Shown piece after piece: positions 1-8,192 of a stretch of 42,352 bases of DNA. Origin of the DNA: JBKHBT01 sp046542255 (GTDB lineage Bacteria; UBP14; UBA6098; JBKHBT01); contig JBKHBT010000021.1 of assembly GCA_046542255.1 (NCBI GenBank), positions 1 through 42,352 on the forward strand. The letters are read 5' to 3'. Numbering within the stretch: the stretch's first letter is position 1; every line of letters starts with the position of its first letter. The notes under the pieces were generated by a model. It worked only from the letters and a program-made list of their open reading frames with translations, did not search any database and was not told the origin of the DNA. Made by a program: the position numbers and the translations under genes.

Positions 1-190
1 TGCTGCTTAGGTTGTTCTTTGACAGACTTAAAAAATCTAAAATCACATGATAAGTCTGTCTAAATATTCATTATTACTAGCATATCTTGCATTGTTTGTA
101 AACTAAATGCAGCAAAACCAAAGAAATATCGAGAATATTTGTGGAAAGGACAGAAAAAATTTGTTTTACACTTAATCTGGGTTTTAAGGA
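1..190. other. Left edge, no gene recognised
   Basis: I see no convincing coding region here. A frame open from the window edge runs only about 20 codons before a stop and resembles nothing known to me. A perfect 10-bp inverted repeat, GACAGACTTA at 21-30 and TAAGTCTGTC at 51-60 with a 20-base loop, is present. It has no T-tract, so it is not an obvious terminator. It could be an operator or part of an element that begins outside the window. Confidence 0.3.
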
Positions 191-191
191 G

Positions 192-229
192 AAGATTTAG
201 AGGTGGACTAAATCTTAAGTCTCTTTTTT
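192..229 (+). terminator. Possible plus-strand terminator
   Basis: A 9-bp perfect stem (AAGATTTAG at 192-200, CTAAATCTT at 208-216) is followed a few bases later by a run of seven T at 223-229. The stem is AT-rich and the T run is not immediately adjacent, so this is a weak candidate. It would end a plus-strand transcript entering from the left of the window. Confidence 0.3.
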
Positions 230-267
230 TCTAAATAAACCCCAAAACACTCATCTCAATTTCAGCC

Positions 268-304
268 AAAAAAAAGCACAGCCCTCAAAAAAAGCTGTGC
301 TTTT
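268..304 (-). terminator. Rho-independent terminator
   Basis: An 11-bp perfect stem (AAAAGCACAGC at 272-282, GCTGTGCTTTT at 294-304) lies just past the stop of the minus-strand surface protein gene. Reading the minus strand, the stem runs into eight T (complement of the A run at 268-275). The stem also has T on the plus side, so it may work in both directions. Confidence 0.8.
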
Positions 305-325
305 AAAATCTCTATTAGATTGATT

Positions 326-2479
326 CTATTCGATCAATTCGATCTTATGCTTGAAAGTTTCCTGACCGACATTCATTACTACAAGATATACGCCGCTTGG
401 CTGGGATGTGGGTTCCCATGTGAGCGTGTAGTCGCCGGCGGGAAGCTCATCGCGGATTAGCGTCTCGACCTTGCGGCCGGAAACATCATAAATCGTTACA
501 TCCACCATATCCTTGCGATTGACCGAAACATAAATACTCGTCTTAGAATTGAATGGATTCGGATAATTTCTCGCAATCTGCGATTTGCGCGGCAGGACTG
601 GATTGCCAGTATTGGCCTTGGCAACAACCTCTTCGGATGTAATATTGTACATATAAATACCGTGATACATATCAAGGCCATAGAGCATATCGCCATCGAG
701 CATCACATGTGTCCAATAACCGGCATGTGGCAGGGAATCTACAAGTGCAAGCTCGCCATTGTCGATTTCTGTCAGGTCGAATACCTTGCATTGTCCCTGA
801 GCATCAGCAACAAATGCATAATCATCCTGAACCTGGACATCCATTGCCCATTTCGTTGGGTAATTTGATACAAGCTCTGGTTCTTTTGGATTCGATACAT
901 CAATTACAGTCAATCCGCCAGTAGCATCGGCAGCGAGTAGATATCCGCCATAAGGCTCGATGCCGTTTCCGCCATCATCAGATACATCGATTTTGCCGAT
1001 AAATTCTGGCATTACATCGGAAGTAGCTCTGTATATATAGTATGAGCCGTGGAAATCTGAAGCATACATAAAATCGCCATCGAATTCGATATCGTAGAAC
1101 TGGGCTTCGCCATAGTTAATGCTATATAATGTTTCGAGATCGGTGTCTTCTATACGCATGATTTTGATACCATCATAGCCGAGATTCACGGCCAGAATGT
1201 CATCATTAAATTCAAGGCCGGATATATGGTCTGGCCGTTCCACTCTGCCGACAGGATATTCTGCAAGTATAGTGTTGCGAACAGGATCGATCTTCTTGAT
1301 AAAGACATTATCGGCATCGCTGTTTCTAGCGCCGAGAACATAGATTAGGCCATTGTATTCGGCGACATCCCAGAAGGCTTTGAAATCGTCTATCGAGATA
1401 GCATCAAGGAAAATCGGCTCGGTCGGTTCAGTGATATCAAAACGGGCAATTCCAGAGTGCCTGGACAGCACATATAAAACATCATCATGCATGACGAAAT
1501 TATCCGGAGTGCCAAATGTTGAGACATTGCCGATTTGTTCTGGCTCGAATGGATTGGCAACATCATAGACTGATAGGCCTTTCCATGAATTGGCCAGATA
1601 AATATAGTCTTCTTTGAGTACACAGTCGAGTGTCGGTAGATTTGGAAGGTTCCATATCATCTTGGGCTGCGTCTGATTGTCTTTCATCTTGTATATGGCA
1701 AAATTATGAAGTCCGCCGCTATATATCAAATTATCCTCGACCTGTGCTGTAACAGGATGCGAGAATGGGAATGAGAAAAGATGATTGAACATTCTCGGCT
1801 CGCCCTCTTTTGGCTTATCCAACCTGCCATAAAGCACATTCTCTGCGTAAGCCTTTACCATTGTATAGACACCGGGCTGCATTCCCATATAGACAAAATT
1901 CTCTTCATGAGTCGTCCCCAGAAGCACAAGGCCGTGGTCGCCGAGAGCAATATAAAGGCGATTTCTATGATAATCTATTTTGGCTGGTGCGCCGGGAAGG
2001 TTTATCGATTTGGTAACCTGTGGTTCGGACGGGCTATCTACATTGACTTCGGAAATAAAATTCTCGCCGCCGATATAGAGCAATCCGGTCTCGGCAAGGT
2101 CCATCGTGTTAAGTACTTCTTCCTGAGAGCCGATATGGCCGATAACTGAAGGATGATAAGGCTCGGAGATGTCCATGATATAGAGTCCGTCCTTAGCGGA
2201 AAGCACATACAGACGATTATCAGGCTCTGATACGATAATATCGCGGATTTCGCTGAAGATGCCTTCCATAGAATGCATCAGTTGTGGATAATCGCGGCGA
2301 TAGACATTATAGACATTCAGAGAGCCATTAACTCCAGCATAGACGATATTTCCAATACCATCCACAGCATTCACAGAACCGGAGCCGATGTGAGCACTAC
2401 GGATAAGATCAATATCGCTAGCAAAGCCGCTAATTACAAAAATTAGAATTGTTAAAGTCAAAAATAGTTTCTTAATCAT
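326..2479 (-). CDS. Secreted LVIVD-repeat surface protein with T9SS-type C-terminal domain
   Basis: A 717-residue exported protein. An N-terminal signal peptide (MIKKLFLTLTILIFVISGFA) is followed by repeated beta-propeller-like units of the LVIVD type (for example GLYIMDISEPYHP and GLTVIDVSNPKEP) through roughly residue 630. The last 80 residues form a FlgD-like/type A sorting domain with the signature NYPNPFN, then VTIYDVSGRKV and PSGVYLV. In FCB bacteria this domain sends proteins through the type IX system to the cell surface. The start is supported by the ribosome site AAAGGAGG a few bases upstream. Binding partner or substrate is unknown. The gene appears to be transcribed alone, with a terminator at 268-304. 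Confidence 0.85.
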   Translation of the reverse strand: MIKKLFLTLTILIFVISGFASDIDLIRSAHIGSGSVNAVDGIGNIVYAGVNGSLNVYNVYRRDYPQLMHSMEGIFSEIRDIIVSEPDNRLYVLSAKDGLYIMDISEPYHPSVIGHIGSQEEVLNTMDLAETGLLYIGGENFISEVNVDSPSEPQVTKSINLPGAPAKIDYHRNRLYIALGDHGLVLLGTTHEENFVYMGMQPGVYTMVKAYAENVLYGRLDKPKEGEPRMFNHLFSFPFSHPVTAQVEDNLIYSGGLHNFAIYKMKDNQTQPKMIWNLPNLPTLDCVLKEDYIYLANSWKGLSVYDVANPFEPEQIGNVSTFGTPDNFVMHDDVLYVLSRHSGIARFDITEPTEPIFLDAISIDDFKAFWDVAEYNGLIYVLGARNSDADNVFIKKIDPVRNTILAEYPVGRVERPDHISGLEFNDDILAVNLGYDGIKIMRIEDTDLETLYSINYGEAQFYDIEFDGDFMYASDFHGSYYIYRATSDVMPEFIGKIDVSDDGGNGIEPYGGYLLAADATGGLTVIDVSNPKEPELVSNYPTKWAMDVQVQDDYAFVADAQGQCKVFDLTEIDNGELALVDSLPHAGYWTHVMLDGDMLYGLDMYHGIYMYNITSEEVVAKANTGNPVLPRKSQIARNYPNPFNSKTSIYVSVNRKDMVDVTIYDVSGRKVETLIRDELPAGDYTLTWEPTSQPSGVYLVVMNVGQETFKHKIELIE

Positions 2480-2512
2480 ATTTTCCTCCTTTTATATTCG
2501 TTCCTATACTAC

Positions 2513-2540
2513 AATATAAAAAAAGAAAGTTTAATATCAA
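2513..2540 (-). promoter_or_regulatory. Probable promoter of the LVIVD surface protein
   Basis: On the minus strand TTGATA (2540-2535) and TATATT (2518-2513) are separated by 16 bases. They lie about 35 bases upstream of the start codon, with AAAGGAGG between. This is inferred from consensus only. Confidence 0.45.
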
Positions 2541-2707
2541 GCTTTTATATATATTTTATCTGGAATTTGTGTCGAATTTATGAGCTATAGCTTAGCCTTT
2601 GGATGTTTAATAATAACATAATGAATATCAAACGTAGCGATTTTATTTGCCTTAGGCAGCAAAAATAATTTAATTAAGTACAATTAGTGAAAGAGTGGAG
2701 GGAAATG

Positions 2708-3787
2708 TTGATAGAAAAGATATTAGGTGATTTTAGTCCATGGCATTTTCTATTCGAATTTGCTATAGGGGGCGCTATTATTGTTTTTGCCGGACAATTT
2801 CTGGCAAGGGCAGCCAAATCAATAGCAGAAATCACCGGTATCGGCCAAACCTGGATCGGCCTTACCGTTCTTTCTATTGTGACATCCCTTCCAGAGTTTT
2901 CTGCAAATATTTCTGGTGTAGCTTTTGGAGCGCCGGAGATTGCGGCTGGTAATATTTTCGGAAGCAATGTTTTTAATATTCTCGTAATTGGTATTTTGGA
3001 TTTCATACAGGGAAGAGGCGGGATCACAAATAAAATCAGTATCAGGCAGATTCTTCCAGCAAGCCTGGGCATCGCTCTTACTTCGATCGCAATTATTTCA
3101 ATCCTGACAATGGAATATGTCCCTGTGAATGCCAATTATACGGGCTTTTTCTTCAGCGGTATAATACTTTTGGTATTTCTTGGCGGAAATCGCATGATTT
3201 ACAAAATCGAAACAAGAAAAACCCGTAAAAAAAACAAAATGACTGAGTCTGTCGAACATCCTAATGCTGTTAAAGAATTCGTGATCTTTATTTTGAGCGC
3301 TACCGTTATTGTTTTGGCTGGAATCTGGCTTATTAGGGTTTCAGTTCGCTTTGCGGAATTTCCATTTGTATTTGGAAGCCGAGAAATTGTATTTGGCACG
3401 ACTTTTGTCGGGACTATTGTGCTCTCTGTTATTACTTCTTTACCGGAACTGGTTGTGGCTATTTCGGCTTATAAAATGGGAGCGACAAATATGGCCGTTT
3501 CCAATCTTTTCGGAAGTTGCAGTTTCAATGTTTTTATTTTTCCGGTTCTCGAGCCTATAATGCTATTGAAAACCGGCGAGAGTATTTTCCAGTCGGTGGA
3601 TTGTAGCCTTCTCATACCGGCAGTTCTATCTGTTATTATGATTAGTATTGCAGTGATGGGCCTCATCTATCGCTCGACAAAGAGCTATTTGAACCTTGGA
3701 TGGGACAGCCTTCTGATTTTCTTTTTCTACTTCGTAGGCAATTATCTTTTCTTTATGGCAGATGTTCTTGCCCCCAGTATTCCTTGA
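2708..3787 (+). CDS. Sodium/calcium exchanger family (CaCA) membrane protein
   Basis: Inner-membrane cation antiporter of the YrbG-like CaCA family with about ten hydrophobic segments. Both inverted alpha repeats are visible. The first has TSLPEF followed by NIFGSNVFN. The second has TSLPELVVAI followed by NLFGSCSFN. The Glu of each SLPE is the expected ion ligand; the second GSN is GSC here. A charged loop (about KTRKKNKM) separates the halves, as usual in this family. The start is ambiguous: GTG 2687, ATG 2705 and TTG 2708 are in frame. GGAGGG at 2697-2702 fits TTG 2708 best by spacing, giving about 359 residues. The transported ion cannot be told from sequence. Confidence 0.85.
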   Translation: MIEKILGDFSPWHFLFEFAIGGAIIVFAGQFLARAAKSIAEITGIGQTWIGLTVLSIVTSLPEFSANISGVAFGAPEIAAGNIFGSNVFNILVIGILDFIQGRGGITNKISIRQILPASLGIALTSIAIISILTMEYVPVNANYTGFFFSGIILLVFLGGNRMIYKIETRKTRKKNKMTESVEHPNAVKEFVIFILSATVIVLAGIWLIRVSVRFAEFPFVFGSREIVFGTTFVGTIVLSVITSLPELVVAISAYKMGATNMAVSNLFGSCSFNVFIFPVLEPIMLLKTGESIFQSVDCSLLIPAVLSVIMISIAVMGLIYRSTKSYLNLGWDSLLIFFFYFVGNYLFFMADVLAPSIP

Positions 3788-3824
3788 ATTTGCATAAATA
3801 GTATTCACTTAAAAGTTAAATGGC

Positions 3825-3855
3825 AAAAGCCCTTCCTGTAAAAGGAAAGGGCTTT
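3825..3855. terminator. Probable bidirectional terminator
   Basis: A strong hairpin lies between the convergent exchanger and aldolase genes. AAAGCCCTTCC pairs with GGAAAGGGCTTT with one bulged base and a 7-base loop. T runs are short on both sides, so termination efficiency is uncertain. Confidence 0.5.
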
Positions 3856-3895
3856 GATATAAAACGCTATAGCTCAAAGTGAGTCAAAGAAATAC

Positions 3896-4006
3896 CTCTT
3901 TTAAAGCCATACATATTAACATGTATAACGTATAATATTTAAAGCAAAAGGCTTTTCTGATTTTTCAGCTTAAGAAGTATGACAATGCGGAACAGCCCAT
4001 TGTCTG
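3896..4006 (+). repeat. Dispersed element copy 1
   Basis: Copy of the family of about 110 bp described in the findings. It starts CTCTTTTAAAGCC, has an AT-rich middle, the central box AAAAGGCTTTTCTGA, then AGTATGACAATGCGGAACAG and the closing arm CATTGTCTGG. One base change (CCC for CGC) weakens the terminal stem. The right end lies 1 base from the aldolase stop codon. It sits between two converging genes. Confidence 0.8.
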
Positions 4007-4007
4007 G

Positions 4008-5057
4008 TTATGCAATAGTTATTTTATCTTCGAGATAGACATCCTGAATTGCATTTAACACTTCTATGCCGTCCTTCATCGGCCTCTGGAATGCTTTTCT
4101 TCCGCTTATTAGGCCAGCTCCGCCAGCACGTTTATTGATTACTGCCGTCCGGACTGCCTGTTGAAGATCGTTGTCCCCGGATGCGCCACCGGAATTTATT
4201 AGAGGCACACGGCCCATATAGCAATTCAATACCTGATATCTTGTCAGGTCGATTGGATGGTCACTGGAAAGTTCGCTATACATCGATTCTTTGTATTTGG
4301 CAAAATCTATATCCTTGAAACCACCATTAAGCTGCGGCTGTTTCTGCTTTACGATATCTGCTTCGATTGTTGCAGACAGATGATTGGCCTGGCCGGTCAT
4401 ATCGGTCGAGAGATGATAATCTTTGCCATTATGCTTGAATGCAGGATTCCGCAAATATGCCCAGAGTACCGTAACCATTCCCAGCTCATGAGCGCGCTCG
4501 AAGGCCTGCGAAATCTCGATTATCTGGCGGTTCGATTCTGGTGAGCCAAAATAAATCGTCGCACCTACAGCTAAAGCACCAAGATCGAAAGCTCTTTCTA
4601 CCGAACTAAACAGGATTTGGTCATGCTTATTGGGATATGTCATAAGCTCATTGTGATTAATTTTCACTAAAAATGGAATTTTGTGGGCATATTTATTCGA
4701 AACAGAGCCAAGAACTCCCAATGTCGATGCTACGGCATTGCAGCCGCCTTCGATAGCCAGTTTCACAATATTCTCCGGATCAAAATAGATTGGATTCGGC
4801 GCAAAAGATGCACCAGCAGTATGCTCGATTCCCTGATCCACGGGCAAAATAGAAATATAGCCGGTACCGCCAAGCCGTCCATGGTTCAGCATTGTCTGAA
4901 AATTTCTGGACACTGCTGCATTTCGGTCATTCTCTGTAAAAACATCGCCTACAAAATCTGGCCCGGGAAGATAAAGGTTATCATTGGGGACCTTAGCCTT
5001 GTGTTCTAATAGATACATGGCTTCATCGCCCAAAAGTTCGACTATTCGGTCATACAT
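4008..5057 (-). CDS. fbaB: Class I fructose-bisphosphate aldolase, FbaB/DhnA type
   Basis: Glycolytic/gluconeogenic enzyme that cleaves fructose 1,6-bisphosphate to dihydroxyacetone phosphate and glyceraldehyde 3-phosphate. Family signatures are ILPVDQGIEHTAG, an FLVKINHNE strand and ATIEADIVKQKQP, which carries the likely Schiff-base lysine. INSGGASGDNDLQQAV forms the phosphate-binding end. The start is set at the ATG of MYDRIVELLG because AAGGAGG precedes it by 6 bases; an ATG 33 bases upstream lacks this. The resulting 349 residues match the length of E. coli FbaB. The upstream gap contains repeat copy 2, which may supply the promoter. Single gene, ended by repeat copy 1. Confidence 0.92.
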   Translation of the reverse strand: MYDRIVELLGDEAMYLLEHKAKVPNDNLYLPGPDFVGDVFTENDRNAAVSRNFQTMLNHGRLGGTGYISILPVDQGIEHTAGASFAPNPIYFDPENIVKLAIEGGCNAVASTLGVLGSVSNKYAHKIPFLVKINHNELMTYPNKHDQILFSSVERAFDLGALAVGATIYFGSPESNRQIIEISQAFERAHELGMVTVLWAYLRNPAFKHNGKDYHLSTDMTGQANHLSATIEADIVKQKQPQLNGGFKDIDFAKYKESMYSELSSDHPIDLTRYQVLNCYMGRVPLINSGGASGDNDLQQAVRTAVINKRAGGAGLISGRKAFQRPMKDGIEVLNAIQDVYLEDKITIA

Positions 5058-5169
5058 AATGCCTCCTTGAAAAGGTTGCTCATTTAACATTTATACACAT
5101 AAATATAGAAATCCATAAGCGCAATGTAAACAACTATTTTCATTCTGGATTATATCGGTACCTTCCCTT

Positions 5170-5279
5170 CTCTTTTAAGGCCTATATAAAAAAATATAAT
5201 ACTAAATATATATACTCAAAAGGCTTTACTGATGTTTTAGCCTAAAAAGTATGACAATGCGGAACAGCGCATTGTCTGG
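5170..5279 (+). repeat. Dispersed element copy 2
   Basis: Well-preserved copy: CTCTTTTAAGGCC at the left, AAAGGCTTTACTGATG in the centre, and a perfect 9-bp hairpin GACAATGCG/CGCATTGTC (5253-5276) with loop GAACAG. It occupies most of the 328-base gap between the aldolase and the ECF ATPase gene. The rest of the gap (5280-5385) shows no gene or clear signal. Confidence 0.85.
5191..5219 (-). promoter_or_regulatory. Promoter-like site inside repeat copy 2, facing fbaB
   Basis: On the minus strand TTGAGT (5219-5214) is followed after 17 bases by TATTTT (5196-5191). The same arrangement occurs in copy 5 ahead of another minus-strand gene. The transcript would carry a leader of about 130 bases before the aldolase start. 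Confidence 0.4.
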
Positions 5280-5385
5280 ATAAAGATATTTTTGAAACAA
5301 TGGTGGTTAGGGGGGACTCGCGATGCTTCCGCATTCAATATGTCCATTGGTATGAATCACTTTTACTTAGTGTGAAACAATGCTA

Positions 5386-6753
5386 CTAAATATTGATCTG
5401 ATATCCTATTCCCCATTTGCTAAACCTTGAACATCTGCTGCGTAGGCTATCGATATCTCCATCGAACTCTATACTGCCTTCATGGATTACTATCGCTCTG
5501 TCGGCGATCTGGGATATGAATTCCAGGTCATGAGAAACGATGATTACCGATCTATTTTGGTGGCAATAATCCTTTATCACTTCGATAAGCCTTTCAATAG
5601 AACCTTTGTCCAATGAAGCTGTCGGCTCGTCTAAAATCAGTAATTCCGGCATCGAAGAAATTATGCCGGCAATACCGACTCGCCTTTTCTCGCCCTCGGA
5701 AAGCACAAATGGATTAGCATCATAGAAACCCTCGCCAATTCCCATTCTGGATAATGCATCTTTGGCTCTATCATAAGGATTCTCGATCTTGAAATTTCGC
5801 GGGCCATATGCAACATCATCGAGTACTGTCTTATCGAAAAGCTGTAGCGATGGAAACTGAAAAACCATTCCCACCCTGCCTTCTCCAGTTACATTGCCTT
5901 TGTCGGGTTTATACAGGCCGGCAAGAATGAAAAGCAATGTGCTTTTTCCGCTTCCGCTTTTGCCTATAAGAGCGGTGCAACTGCCTTTTTTAATCGACAG
6001 GCCGATACCATTTAGAACCTTATTTTTTTCATAGGAGAATTCGATTCCCTTAGCTTCTAAAATTGATTCCTCCGAGGGATTTGTCGCTATTTTTTCGGAC
6101 CAATCTATTCTTTTGGAAATCCGGCCCTCGGCCAATTTGCCATTTTCTATGCAAAGCACCCTATCTGCCCATTTTTCATAGGAAGGGTCTTGCGTGATAA
6201 AGATTATGGCCTTGTCTTTCATTTCATTCAGGCTATTAAAAAATAGCATCTTCCCTTCATAATCCAGATATGAAGTCGGTTCATCTAGAATGATATAATC
6301 CGGGCCAGTTATAACAGTTGCAGCAAGAGCAAGGCGAGCCATCATGCCGCCGGAAAGAATTTCGGGTGATTTATGAAGATAATCGCCAAGGCCGAATCTT
6401 TTGGCTACTTTTTCGATTTTGGCATCCATTTTCTCTTGTGGCAAAGCCGAAAATTCCAAAGGAAATGCAAGCTCGCGAGCAATCTCGGTTGTCAGAATCG
6501 AATCTTCGGGATTTTGAAGCATAAGGCCAATCCGAAGATCGCGTCTTTCATCAGCCAGAATTTCTTTGCCATCGATTATTACCCTGCCCTTATCTGGCTG
6601 TTCGACTCCGGCAAGTATCCTTGCCAATGTGCTTTTTCCGCTACCGTTTTGGCCATAAAGAAGCACCTTATCGCCAATTTCGATCTCGAAATCGATGCCA
6701 TCGAGAATCTTTCTTTTTCCAAATGATATTTCTAATGACTCGGCTCTTAGCAA
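5386..6753 (-). CDS. Fused tandem ATPase subunit of an ECF-type transporter (EcfA-A')
   Basis: Cytoplasmic energising subunit with two ABC ATPase domains in one chain of about 455 residues. Domain 1 has Walker A GQNGSGKST, signature LSGGMMARLA and Walker B IILDEPTS. Domain 2 has GKSGSGKST, LSEGEKRRVG and LLILDEPTA. The second signature is LSEGE rather than LSGGQ, which is common in Ecf/CbiO ATPases. The likely start is TTG 6753, preceded by GAAGGAG; the ATG at 6768 has no ribosome site. No EcfT transmembrane partner lies nearby. A lone S component lies at 28.5-29.1 kb and could use this module. It follows the two-component pair by about 100 bases on the same strand. Confidence 0.82.
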   Translation of the reverse strand: MLRAESLEISFGKRKILDGIDFEIEIGDKVLLYGQNGSGKSTLARILAGVEQPDKGRVIIDGKEILADERRDLRIGLMLQNPEDSILTTEIARELAFPLEFSALPQEKMDAKIEKVAKRFGLGDYLHKSPEILSGGMMARLALAATVITGPDYIILDEPTSYLDYEGKMLFFNSLNEMKDKAIIFITQDPSYEKWADRVLCIENGKLAEGRISKRIDWSEKIATNPSEESILEAKGIEFSYEKNKVLNGIGLSIKKGSCTALIGKSGSGKSTLLFILAGLYKPDKGNVTGEGRVGMVFQFPSLQLFDKTVLDDVAYGPRNFKIENPYDRAKDALSRMGIGEGFYDANPFVLSEGEKRRVGIAGIISSMPELLILDEPTASLDKGSIERLIEVIKDYCHQNRSVIIVSHDLEFISQIADRAIVIHEGSIEFDGDIDSLRSRCSRFSKWGIGYQINI

Positions 6754-6854
6754 ACTACTCCTTCGCATAATTCAAGCATCTGAAAATAGACAAAAATTAT
6801 GCATATTGCAATGATATTAAATGCTAATGGATTATAAACAAAGGCGGAGAATAA

Positions 6855-8192
6855 TTATTGAAATTCCTTCAGGCCATATTCATTGATTTTGGAACGAAGT
6901 GTCTTTCTGTCGATTTCGAGAATTTTGGCAGCATGGGTTTTATTGCCATTTGTATAGGCCATGACATTTCTTATATGCTCGGCCTCAACTTCCTTCAGTG
7001 TCCTATCGATTCCGGAATTTGGCGAAATGCAGAATCTCATATGCTGGGGCAAATCGGTTGTTTCTATGATATCGCCTTCAGCCATAACAACGAGGCGTTT
7101 TAAGATATTTTCCAGTTCCCGGACATTGCCCGGCCATTCATAATGCTTGAAAATCTTGATGACATCATCGGATAATACCGGTGTTTTGCGCCCGATTTCT
7201 TTGGAATACCGCTCGAGAAAATTATTCGTCAGGAGAAGAATATCATCACCGCGCTCGCGAAGTGGTGGGATTTCAATATTTATTACATTTAAACGGTAGA
7301 AAAGATCATCACGAAACGTTCCTTTGGAAACCATGTCCATAAGATTTTTATTGGTGGCTGCAATTATTCTGACATCGACCTTATGCGGTTTTCTTGAGCC
7401 AACCATCGTGATTTGTTTGTCCTGAAGTGCGCGAAGCAGCTTGACCTGCATAGATTTGGAAGTCTCGCCGATTTCATCGAGAAGTATGCTTCCGCCATCT
7501 GCTGTCTGGAAAAAGCCCGCCCTTGTTTCGGATGCGCCTGTGAATGCGCCTTTAACATGGCCAAATAGCTCGCTTTCCAGAAGCTCTTCGGGTATTCCGC
7601 CACAATTGACAGGCACAAAAGGCGATTGCTCGCGGCTGCTGGAATAGTGTATCGCACGAGATACCAGCTCCTTGCCGGTGCCAGATTCGCCAGTAATCAA
7701 TACTGTGGCATCCACAGATGCTGCCTTTTGGATTATACGAAAAATCTTCTGCATCGGCTTGGACTCACCGACAAGCCCAAAACGCGATTTCATAGGGCCT
7801 TCTATCTGATGGGCCTTGCGCCTGTCATGAAGCTTCTTGAGAACGCCTTCCACTGCAGCCTTAAGCTCTTCTATCGTAAAGGGTTTAGGAAGGTATTCCT
7901 CGGCGCCGGTTTTTACGGCTTCGATGGCGCTATCTAATGAAGCATAGCCGGTTATCATCATAATCTGCGTATTCTCCAGATTTTCATTAATAAATCGCAC
8001 AAGCTCCATGCCGGAGACTTCGGGCATCTTAAGGTCGGTTATAACAAGATCGACTTGCATTGTATCCAAAAAGGCCAGAGCCTCTTTCACACTCGTGGCA
8101 GTATAGATTTCATAGTCGCCCTTAGATAGATTACGACGCAGAATTTCCAGCGTATCGACTGAATCATCGACAATAAGTAGTTTATCTTTCAT
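6855..8192 (-). CDS. NtrC-family sigma-54-dependent response regulator
   Basis: A 445-residue transcription activator in three parts. The receiver (residues 1-120) has acidic pocket D9-D10, phosphorylation site D53, T81 and K103. The AAA+ domain (about 138-365) has Walker A GESGTGKE near 168-175, the sigma-54 contact loop GAFTGA at 215-220 and Walker B GGSILLDE at 233-240. A Fis-type helix-turn-helix lies at about 400-440 (HAAKILEIDRKTLRSKI). It implies that the genome has RpoN, which is not in this window. Its start overlaps the end of the kinase gene by 11 bases, so the two are translationally coupled partners. Its targets cannot be identified; I found no clear -24/-12 site nearby. Confidence 0.93.
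   Translation of the reverse strand: MKDKLLIVDDSVDTLEILRRNLSKGDYEIYTATSVKEALAFLDTMQVDLVITDLKMPEVSGMELVRFINENLENTQIMMITGYASLDSAIEAVKTGAEEYLPKPFTIEELKAAVEGVLKKLHDRRKAHQIEGPMKSRFGLVGESKPMQKIFRIIQKAASVDATVLITGESGTGKELVSRAIHYSSSREQSPFVPVNCGGIPEELLESELFGHVKGAFTGASETRAGFFQTADGGSILLDEIGETSKSMQVKLLRALQDKQITMVGSRKPHKVDVRIIAATNKNLMDMVSKGTFRDDLFYRLNVINIEIPPLRERGDDILLLTNNFLERYSKEIGRKTPVLSDDVIKIFKHYEWPGNVRELENILKRLVVMAEGDIIETTDLPQHMRFCISPNSGIDRTLKEVEAEHIRNVMAYTNGNKTHAAKILEIDRKTLRSKINEYGLKEFQ

Noticed and set aside
6754..6860. Sigma-54 (-24/-12) promoter ahead of the ECF ATPase gene
   Set aside because: A TTGCA is present, but no GG lies at the required distance upstream.
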